Positions 1 to 5,948 of a DNA stretch of 7,393 nucleotides are shown here, piece after piece (within the stretch, counting starts at the first letter, position 1; every line of letters begins with the position of its first letter). Source of the DNA: CAZUVM01 sp964623885 (GTDB lineage: Bacteria; Verrucomicrobiota; Verrucomicrobiia; Limisphaerales; UBA8199); NCBI GenBank assembly GCA_964623885.1, contig CAZUVM010000066.1, forward strand, positions 1 to 7,393. Reading direction: 5' to 3'. A program made the translations under genes and the position numbers. The notes beneath the pieces were generated by a model. The model was not told the origin of the DNA and ran no database searches. It saw nothing but the letters and a program-made list of their open reading frames with translations.

Positions 1-1
1 C

Positions 2-403
2 GCAAATCTAATCTCGCCCGCTGCGGAATCGGAGGATGCCGCGCTCACGGCGTTTGCGGAACTTGGCATTCCGATCTCGATCACCGAACTCGACGTGAAC
101 GCCGCCCAGCGCGGTCAGCGGAGCCAAACTGCGGATGTATCACAAAATGCCCAAACCACCGGCGGCGGGGTCGTAAGCGAAGCGAATCAGAAGCTCGCCG
201 ACCAATACGCCAGCCTTTTTCGTATCTTCCTCAAGCATAGCAAGAACATCAAGCTCGTGACCTTTTGGGGGCTCACCGACCGAGACTCCTGGCGCAGGGC
301 CGGAAATCCGCTGCTGTTCGATGGCGAGTGGCGCCCCAAGCAACCCGCCTTTGATGCCGTGATTGCCGAAGCTAAACGTGTGACACCAATGTCGACAAAG
401 TAA
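2..403 (+). CDS. GH10 endo-beta-1,4-xylanase, C-terminal part (5' truncated by window edge)
   Basis: The open frame runs in from the left edge and ends at TAA 401-403, giving the last 133 residues. The motif ITELDV (about 80-97) is the GH10 signature around the catalytic nucleophile, Glu at 86-88. Further on, FWGLTDRDSW (about 257-286) matches the conserved GH10 strand near the active site, followed by the usual family ending with LLFDGEWRPKQPAFDAV. GH10 enzymes hydrolyse internal beta-1,4 bonds of xylan with retention of configuration. The acid/base Glu and any signal peptide or binding domains lie outside the window. The GTG at 95 is internal (the Val of ELDV), not a start. A Gln/Ser/Gly-rich loop of about 25 residues follows the nucleophile strand. 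Neighbouring esterase, GH95 and GH115 genes fit a xylan-degrading role. The family call is firm; exact substrate preference is inferred. Confidence 0.93.
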   Translation, partial: ANLISPAAESEDAALTAFAELGIPISITELDVNAAQRGQRSQTADVSQNAQTTGGGVVSEANQKLADQYASLFRIFLKHSKNIKLVTFWGLTDRDSWRRAGNPLLFDGEWRPKQPAFDAVIAEAKRVTPMSTK

Positions 404-474
404 GCTCCCTGACAAACTAAACGGCCCTGCGCATTTTTTTCTACAAACGACCCATTGTTAATCAATCAACTAAA

Positions 475-1335
475 ATGAAAACTCCCGCACTATTCCTGAC
501 CCTCGCAATCGTACCGCTAGCTGTGCTCGCGGGCGATGTTACCGGCACCTGGAAATCCGAGTTCGACTCGCAGATCGGCCACCAGAAATACACCCTCACG
601 CTCAAGCAGGACGGAACACAATTGACCGGAAAAGCCCATTCCGAAGTCGACGACGGTCGGAAACGCGATGCCGATTTGAAAGAAGGCAAGGTGGAAGGTG
701 ACACAGTTTCATTCGTCGAGATGATCACTGTTCAGGAAAACGAGATTCGCATCGCCTACACGGGAAAGCTTTCCGCCAGCGGCAATGAAATCAAGTTTAC
801 ACGCGCGGTTGGCGACTTCGCCAAAACGGAAATCGTGGCCAAACGCCAGCCGGCCATGGCAGCGTCCGCCGTAAAGGTTGTCCGTATTAAAGCCGGAAAA
901 TCCGACCCCGTGAAGGACGCTGAAGGCAATGTATGGATGGCTGACCAGGGGTTTGTCGGTGGCGAAACGATTGAACGGCCGGACATTCAGATCGCCAACA
1001 CCAAGAGTCCTGACCTCTACCGGGCGGAACGTTACAGCATGGAATCCTTTTCCTGGCCGGTGCCCAACGGCAAATACGCCGTGAAACTGCATTTTGCCGA
1101 AACATTCGAAGGGATCACCGGACCCGGCGAACGCGTGTTTTCCTTCAACGTCCAGGGACACGAGTTCAAGGACTTCGATGTTTGGGCGAAGGCCGGCGGA
1201 CCTTTAAAGGCCTACGTGGAGACTGTCCCGGTCGAGGTCACCAACGGCGTGGTTAAGATCACCTTCACGCCCAAAGTGGAGAACCCGCAGATCAACGCAA
1301 TTGAGATCAGCCCGCCGGCATCATCAGAGAAGTAG
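475..1335 (+). CDS. Secreted malectin-domain protein with N-terminal beta-rich module
   Basis: This 286-residue protein has no recognisable catalytic domain. Residues 1-19 form a signal peptide (MKTPALFL..., likely cut after VLA-19). Residues about 20-124 are a beta-rich module with GTWKSEFDSQIGHQKY near its start and FTRAVGDFAKTE near its end; the same module occurs at the N-terminus of the esterase at 5949-7196. Residues about 134-279 look like a malectin / CBM57-type domain: WMADQGFVGG, LYRAERY, the strand KYAVKLHFAE, RVFSFNVQG, and the closing NPQINAIEI strand. Malectin-like domains are beta-sandwiches that bind sugars and are often attached to bacterial glycoside hydrolases; here the domain stands alone. 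I infer a periplasmic or exported glycan-binding accessory factor for the xylanolytic enzymes. The gene begins 71 bases after the GH10 stop; the ATG is chosen because the signal peptide follows it directly. No Shine-Dalgarno motif is visible. Confidence 0.85.
   Translation: MKTPALFLTLAIVPLAVLAGDVTGTWKSEFDSQIGHQKYTLTLKQDGTQLTGKAHSEVDDGRKRDADLKEGKVEGDTVSFVEMITVQENEIRIAYTGKLSASGNEIKFTRAVGDFAKTEIVAKRQPAMAASAVKVVRIKAGKSDPVKDAEGNVWMADQGFVGGETIERPDIQIANTKSPDLYRAERYSMESFSWPVPNGKYAVKLHFAETFEGITGPGERVFSFNVQGHEFKDFDVWAKAGGPLKAYVETVPVEVTNGVVKITFTPKVENPQINAIEISPPASSEK
532..846 (+). other. Shared N-terminal beta-rich module, copy 1
   Basis: This stretch encodes residues 20-124 of the malectin protein. Hand alignment with residues 25-126 of the esterase at 5949-7196 shows about 52 identities in about 102 aligned columns, with only two small gaps. 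Shared positions include G-x-W-x-x-EFD-x-QIG-x-QKY, GDT-x-x-FVE, Q-x-NE-x-RI-x-YTGK, EIKFTR-x-V-x-DFA and VAKR. Alternating hydrophobic positions suggest a small beta-barrel or sandwich. I do not recognise a named family; a lipocalin-like or carbohydrate-binding fold is a guess. Confidence 0.75.
874..1311 (+). other. Malectin-like (CBM57-type) domain
   Basis: This encodes residues 134-279 of the preceding protein. Aromatic and acidic residues typical of malectin sugar sites are present: Trp154 and Asp157 in VWMADQGF, Tyr182 and Tyr187 in LYRAERY, and Phe207/Glu209 in HFAE. The domain extends from the first beta-strand (VKVVRIKAG) to the closing INAIEI strand and appears complete. Ligand specificity cannot be read from sequence. 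Confidence 0.8.
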
Positions 1336-1378
1336 CAACCCGAGCTGGAGCGGTTCAGCGCAGTAACCTTCAAATCTC

Positions 1379-2626
1379 ATGAAATCAAACCTATGCCTCT
1401 TGGGCTTTGCTTCGATGGTATCGGCCCAGGTTTGCGTTGCCCAAACCAACCCACCCGTCGTCGAGGATTTCAAACCTTCCTCGCTGAATCAGCCCAACAA
1501 GCAGTACCCTCAGGTCAATTCTGAAAAACGCGTTCGCGCTCGCGTTGTCGCGCCGCAGGCCCAGAGTGTCATGCTGGACATAGGCGGCGTGAAATATCCC
1601 CTGACGAAAGATGAAGCGGGTGGCTGGGTTGGCGAGTCAAAGCCCCAGGACGAAGGCTTTCATTATTATCAGATCGTTGTCGATGGCGCTCAAGTCCCGG
1701 ACCCGGGCAGCCTGTTCTTCTACGGAGCGAGCCGTTGGGGCAGCGGTGTTGAAGTGCCTGCCCAGGACCAGGACTTTTATGCCGTCAAAAATGTTCCGCA
1801 TGGCGACCTGCGGCAGGCCCTCTATTACTGCAAAAGTGCCAACACCAATCTTCGTTGTTTCGTTTATACACCGCCGGATTATGAGAAAGATCCGGGCAAA
1901 CGTTATCCGGTTTTGTATTTGCAACACGGAGCCGGGGAAGACGACACCGGCTGGGGCAACCAGGGCCACGCGGGCTTGATCATGGATAACCTGATTGCCG
2001 CGGGCAAATCCAAGCCCTTCATCATCGTCATGGCCAACAGCTATGTCCCGGGCAGTTCCTACACTTTTGGTCCCAGACTGGCTTCGACCAACCAACCGAC
2101 CTCCTCGGCTTCTGCCGCCACGACGAACGGCCCATCTGCTGGCGGTGGTCGCGGCCCTCGCGGCGGTTTCAATTTTACCGCCTTCGAGCGCGTCCTTATC
2201 GACGATCTGATCCCCTACATCGACCGTAACTATCGCACCGTTGCCGATCAGCCTCATCGCGCCATGGCCGGTCTTTCCATGGGCGGCATGCAGACCCGGC
2301 AGATCACGCTAGCCAACCTCGACAAGTTTTCCCACCTCGGCGTCTTCAGTGGCGGGAGCATCGCTCCGACCAACATCACCGACATGGCCTCCTTCAAGGA
2401 GAAGGTGAAGCTTGTGTTCATTAGCTACGGCAGCCGTGAGATTGACCCTAATAATCGCAGAACCGGTGGCCGCGGAGCCTTTGGCGGCGACCCCAAGGCA
2501 AACACGGATGCGCTCAAGGAGGCCGGCATAAACGCCCACTTCTACGTTTCTCCGCAAACGGCTCACGAGTGGCTAAGCTGGCGGCGAAGCCTGTATCAGT
2601 TCGCTCCGTTGCTGTTCCAGGACTAA
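1379..2626 (+). CDS. Secreted CE1-family esterase with N-terminal Ig/CBM48-like domain (feruloyl or acetylxylan esterase)
   Basis: The product has 415 residues. Residues 1 to about 21 form a signal peptide (cut near VCVA-21). Residues about 45-128 resemble the E-set/CBM48-like beta-sandwich often placed before bacterial CE1 domains (RVRARVVAP, GGWVGESKP, GFHYYQIVVDG). Residues about 142-413 are an alpha/beta-hydrolase of the esterase D/CE1 type: CFVYTPPDYEKD, YPVLYLQHGAGED, the nucleophile elbow AGLSMGG with Ser300, a likely acid in YGSREID (Glu354 or Asp356), and His396 in TAHEWLSWRRSLY. CE1 members release feruloyl or acetyl groups from xylan. A Ser/Thr/Asn/Gly-rich insert (about 234-264) interrupts the core before FERVLIDDLIPYID, and a second Gly/Arg-rich patch sits at 360-371. 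The gene starts 43 bases after the malectin gene; the ATG is supported by the signal peptide, without a Shine-Dalgarno motif. The acyl group removed cannot be decided from sequence. Confidence 0.9.
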   Translation: MKSNLCLLGFASMVSAQVCVAQTNPPVVEDFKPSSLNQPNKQYPQVNSEKRVRARVVAPQAQSVMLDIGGVKYPLTKDEAGGWVGESKPQDEGFHYYQIVVDGAQVPDPGSLFFYGASRWGSGVEVPAQDQDFYAVKNVPHGDLRQALYYCKSANTNLRCFVYTPPDYEKDPGKRYPVLYLQHGAGEDDTGWGNQGHAGLIMDNLIAAGKSKPFIIVMANSYVPGSSYTFGPRLASTNQPTSSASAATTNGPSAGGGRGPRGGFNFTAFERVLIDDLIPYIDRNYRTVADQPHRAMAGLSMGGMQTRQITLANLDKFSHLGVFSGGSIAPTNITDMASFKEKVKLVFISYGSREIDPNNRRTGGRGAFGGDPKANTDALKEAGINAHFYVSPQTAHEWLSWRRSLYQFAPLLFQD

Positions 2627-2689
2627 CCCTGCCGATTTCTTAACCACTTCAGATTCCCTAACCGAAATCCGGTTCAACAAAAAAGCATC

Positions 2690-3544
2690 ATGAGATTAAA
2701 CCTCCGATCTCGCCTGCTCGGCGCATTGCTGCTATTGAGCTGCAGCGCTTTCGCTCAAGACACGAATTTTTTTATTTTCCTCTGCTTTGGACAGTCAAAC
2801 ATGGAGGGTTTTCCAGGGATCGAACCGCAGGACAAGACCAATGTGGATAGCCGTTTTCAGGTTCTGGCAGCGGTCGATTTTCCAAACCTGGGTAGAACAA
2901 AAGGCATTTGGTATCCTGCCGTGCCTCCCTTATGCCGGCCATCATCAGGTCTTTGCCCGGCTGATTTTTTCGGCCGAACACTGGTAGCCGGCTTGCCGGC
3001 AAACACGCGAGTCGGCGTGGTTAATGTGTCGGTCGCCGGCTGCAAAATTGAGCTGTTCGATAAAGACAATTTTCAGCGTTATGCGGCGAAAGCCCCAAAC
3101 TGGATGACCAATATTATCCATGCCTACGGTGACAATCCCTATCAGCGACTCGTCGACATGGCGAAGCTGGCTCAAAAGGATGGCGTCATTAAAGGAATCC
3201 TCCTGCACCAGGGCGAGTCCAACACCAACGACAAAGAATGGCCAAACAAGGTGAAAGGCGTTTACGATAACTTGATCAAAGACCTGAATCTCAAATCGGC
3301 AGACGTGCCCTTGCTTGCCGGTGAAGTCGTGAATGCGGATCAAAAAGGCGCTTGTGCGAGCATGAATGCAATCATTGATGACCTGCCCAAAACAATTCCC
3401 AACTCCTGCGTTATCTCTTCGAAGGAATGCCCCAGCCGGCCAGACCATCTGCACTTCACGCCGGTCGGCTACCGGGAATTGGGTAAACGATACGGCGAGA
3501 GAATGCTTTCGCTGCTTGGCTACAAAGTTGCCCAGGCTAATTAA
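2690..3544 (+). CDS. Secreted CE6/SASA-type carbohydrate acetylesterase
   Basis: This 284-residue SGNH-fold esterase resembles the sialate O-acetylesterase domain family (SASA) that includes CE6 acetylxylan esterases. Residues 1-22 are a signal peptide (MRLNLRSRLLGALLLLSCSA...). Block I is FGQSNMEG with nucleophile Ser36; GVVNVSVAGCKIELF (about 109-123) supplies the Gly block; LLHQGESNTND carries His173, Glu176 and Asn178; and PDHLHFT near the C-terminus gives the catalytic Asp252 and His255. All expected catalytic residues are present and the length is that of a single-domain enzyme. In this xylan context removal of acetyl groups from xylose units is more likely than action on sialic acid. 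LLSC at 15-18 could be read as a weak lipobox, but the -2 Leu is unusual. It starts 63 bases after the CE1 gene and ends 25 bases before the GH95 gene. Confidence 0.9.
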   Translation: MRLNLRSRLLGALLLLSCSAFAQDTNFFIFLCFGQSNMEGFPGIEPQDKTNVDSRFQVLAAVDFPNLGRTKGIWYPAVPPLCRPSSGLCPADFFGRTLVAGLPANTRVGVVNVSVAGCKIELFDKDNFQRYAAKAPNWMTNIIHAYGDNPYQRLVDMAKLAQKDGVIKGILLHQGESNTNDKEWPNKVKGVYDNLIKDLNLKSADVPLLAGEVVNADQKGACASMNAIIDDLPKTIPNSCVISSKECPSRPDHLHFTPVGYRELGKRYGERMLSLLGYKVAQAN

Positions 3545-3569
3545 GCAATTGTATTTTGCCACCGAGCTC

Positions 3570-5933
3570 ATGCTTAAGCTCAAACCATTGCTCGCTGCCG
3601 GCTGCGCGATTTTCATTGCTTGCTCGACTCGCTCGTTCGCAGCGGAGCCGCAGTTGAACGGCACTGCCTCCGCCACCGATGAGCAACTCAGTCTATGGTA
3701 CCGCCAGCCGGCAGGAAAATGGGTGGAAGCTCTGCCGATCGGCAATGGTCGAATCGGGGCCATGGTTTTTGGCCGCGTCAACCATGAGCGGCTGCAATTG
3801 AACGAGGACACCCTTTGGGCAGGCGGACCTTACGATCCCGTCAATCCGGAAGCGCGGGCTGCCCTTCCTGAGGCGCGTCAGTTGGTGTTCGACCGAAAAT
3901 ATCGCGAAGCCGCGAAACTGATCAGCGCGAAGATCATGTCCAGGCCCCTGGGCCAGATGCAGTATCAAACCGCCGGCGACTTGCTTCTTAACTTTCCCGA
4001 ATCCGGTTCCGTCGAGAATTATCGCCGTGATCTTAACCTGGATACGGCCGTGGCGACCACCGAGTACACCGATCACGGCACGCGGTTTTTGCGCCGCGCT
4101 TTTGCCAGTCCGATCGACCAGGTCATTGTGATTCGCCTTACGGCCGACAAAAAGGGCTCGATTGCTTTCACCGCCCAACTGCAATCGCCCCAAAAGAATA
4201 GGGTCGAAGCTGAATCAGGCAACACGCTCGTGATGCGCGGCACCAACGGATCCGCGCAGGGCATTCAGGGCGCTCTGAAATTCCAGGTGCGGGCCAAGGT
4301 GCTAGCTCAAGGCGGAACCATCAGTGCCGACTCGGATTCGCTCGCGGTAACGAATGCTGATTCGGCGACAATCCTAATCGCCGCCGCCACCAGTTACCGA
4401 AGCTTCAAAGACATAACTGGTGATCCGGAGTCTATTGTGAAGGCCCAAATCGCAGCGGCCGAAAACAAACCGTTCGAGGCTTTGCTCTCGGCCCACACCC
4501 GCGAACATCAGCGGCTGTTCCGGCGTGTTTCCCTCGATCTCGGCCGCAGCGAGGCCATGCAGTTGCCCACGAACGAGCGGATTCAGAGTTTTCATAATGG
4601 CCAGGACCCGCAGTTTGCTGCGCTTTACTTTCAGTTCGGCCGTTACCTGCTGATCAGTTGTTCGCGCCCCGGCGGCCAACCGGCGAACCTGCAAGGCCTG
4701 TGGAATGACAGCATGAACCCGCCTTGGGGCAGCAAGTACACGATCAATATTAACACCGAGATGAACTACTGGCCGGCGGAGTCCTGCAATTTGGGCGAGT
4801 GTGTCGAATCGCTCGTCGCCATGGTGCGTGACCTCTCCGAGACCGGCGCGCGCACTGCCAGGGAAATGTACGGCGCGAGCGGTTGGATGGCTCATCACAA
4901 TACCGATCTATGGCGCGCCACCGGCCCTATCGACGGGCCGAACTGGGGAATGTGGCCCAGCGGCGGCGCCTGGTTGTGCCTGAGCGTGTGGGACCATTAT
5001 CAATTTGGCCGCGACGTCACTTATCTCAAACAGGTTTATCCGCTGATGCGCGGCGCGGCTCAGTTCTTCCTGGACACGCTCGTAGAAGAACCTGAACACA
5101 AGTGGCTCGTTACCAATCCATCTATTTCACCGGAAAACGGGCATCCGTTTGGCTCCGCCGTGTGTGCCGGCCCCACGATGGATGAGCAGATCATTCGCGA
5201 TCTGTTTTCGAATTGCATTGAAGCTTCGCAGATACTTGGCACGGACACCGAATTCCGGAAGCGACTTGCCGCCGAACGGGCGCGGCTGGCTCCAAATCAA
5301 ATCGGATCCAAGGGGCAATTGCAGGAGTGGCTGGATGATTGGGATGCCAAAGCCCCGGAACAGCAACACCGCCACATCTCTCACCTGTATGGCCTGTTCC
5401 CCAGCGCCCAGATTACACCGCGCGGCACACCCGACCTGGCCAAGGCCGCGAAAGTCACACTTAACACTCGCGGCGACATTACCACCGGCTGGGCCATCGC
5501 CTGGCGCATCAACTGTTGGGCTCGGCTTCACGACGGCGACCGGGCTTACAGCATTTTAACTCATTTGTTCGACCCCACCCGAACGTATCCCAATATGTTC
5601 GATGCGCACCCGCCGTTTCAGATCGACGGCAACTTTGGCGGGACTTCGGCAATCGCTGAGATGCTGCTGCAAACGCAGACCGGCGAAATCGAGTTGCTAC
5701 CGGCGCTCCCGAGTGCTTGGCCCAGAGGTCACGTCACGGGCCTGCGCGCGCGCGGCGGTTTCGAAATCGAGCTCGCTTGGGACAATGGCAAACTCACCAA
5801 TACCAGCATCCGTTCAATCGCTGGGCGCAAGGCAGTTGTGAGATACGGGAGCCGAACCACGGAGATCGAAGTGAAACCGAACGGCACAGTTCGGCTGAAT
5901 TCCGAACTTCAACGCGCCGCTGGATCTTCCTAG
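3570..5933 (+). CDS. GH95 alpha-L-fucosidase / alpha-L-galactosidase, secreted
   Basis: From ATG 3570 the product has 787 residues, the usual GH95 length. Residues 1-24 form a signal peptide (MLKLKPLLAAG..., cut near SFA-24). The N-terminal beta-domain begins WYRQPAGKWVEALPIGNGRIGAM and contains LNEDTLWAGGPYDP. The (alpha/alpha)6 catalytic domain carries the GH95 residues: Asn393 and Asn395 in TININTEMNYWPAE (water-positioning pair), Glu522 in SISPENG (general acid), and Asp686 in FQIDGNFGG (base side). HISHLYGLFPSAQITP and the Ala/Trp-rich helix after GDITTGW are also typical. GH95 enzymes invert terminal alpha-L-fucose, mostly alpha-1,2 linked, and some act on alpha-L-galactose. The frame stays open upstream to an ATG at 3366, but that part lies inside the CE6 gene and would bury the signal peptide, so 3570 is chosen. 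The esterase gene follows 15 bases downstream. Confidence 0.93.
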   Translation: MLKLKPLLAAGCAIFIACSTRSFAAEPQLNGTASATDEQLSLWYRQPAGKWVEALPIGNGRIGAMVFGRVNHERLQLNEDTLWAGGPYDPVNPEARAALPEARQLVFDRKYREAAKLISAKIMSRPLGQMQYQTAGDLLLNFPESGSVENYRRDLNLDTAVATTEYTDHGTRFLRRAFASPIDQVIVIRLTADKKGSIAFTAQLQSPQKNRVEAESGNTLVMRGTNGSAQGIQGALKFQVRAKVLAQGGTISADSDSLAVTNADSATILIAAATSYRSFKDITGDPESIVKAQIAAAENKPFEALLSAHTREHQRLFRRVSLDLGRSEAMQLPTNERIQSFHNGQDPQFAALYFQFGRYLLISCSRPGGQPANLQGLWNDSMNPPWGSKYTININTEMNYWPAESCNLGECVESLVAMVRDLSETGARTAREMYGASGWMAHHNTDLWRATGPIDGPNWGMWPSGGAWLCLSVWDHYQFGRDVTYLKQVYPLMRGAAQFFLDTLVEEPEHKWLVTNPSISPENGHPFGSAVCAGPTMDEQIIRDLFSNCIEASQILGTDTEFRKRLAAERARLAPNQIGSKGQLQEWLDDWDAKAPEQQHRHISHLYGLFPSAQITPRGTPDLAKAAKVTLNTRGDITTGWAIAWRINCWARLHDGDRAYSILTHLFDPTRTYPNMFDAHPPFQIDGNFGGTSAIAEMLLQTQTGEIELLPALPSAWPRGHVTGLRARGGFEIELAWDNGKLTNTSIRSIAGRKAVVRYGSRTTEIEVKPNGTVRLNSELQRAAGSS

Positions 5934-5948
5934 CCGGCAATAGTTCTT

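Noticed and set aside
95..403. GTG at 95 as the start of a small 102-residue gene
   Set aside because: The frame is open to the window edge, and the GTG encodes the Val in the GH10 nucleophile motif ITELDV, so it is internal to a truncated xylanase.
404..474. Promoter or terminator in the gap after the GH10 gene (CTGACA at 409, T-run at 434-440)
   Set aside because: No matching -10 box occurs at a proper distance from CTGACA, and no stable hairpin precedes the T-run. Co-transcription with the GH10 gene is equally likely.
2767..2773. Run of seven T near the start of the CE6 gene as a possible frameshift or slippage site
   Set aside because: The frame across it is intact and encodes the expected strand leading to FGQSNMEG, so there is no sign of an error or programmed shift.
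3366..3569. Upstream extension of the GH95 frame to an ATG at 3366
   Set aside because: It overlaps the well-supported C-terminal part of the CE6 gene in another frame, has no homology-like content, and would place a clear signal peptide inside the protein.
2945..3811. Long minus-strand open frame (288 codons) across the CE6/GH95 junction
   Set aside because: It is antisense to two genes with intact catalytic motifs, shows no recognisable domain, and its composition is that of a shadow frame. The same holds for the antisense frames at 1637-2257, 4374-4898 and 6414-6920.
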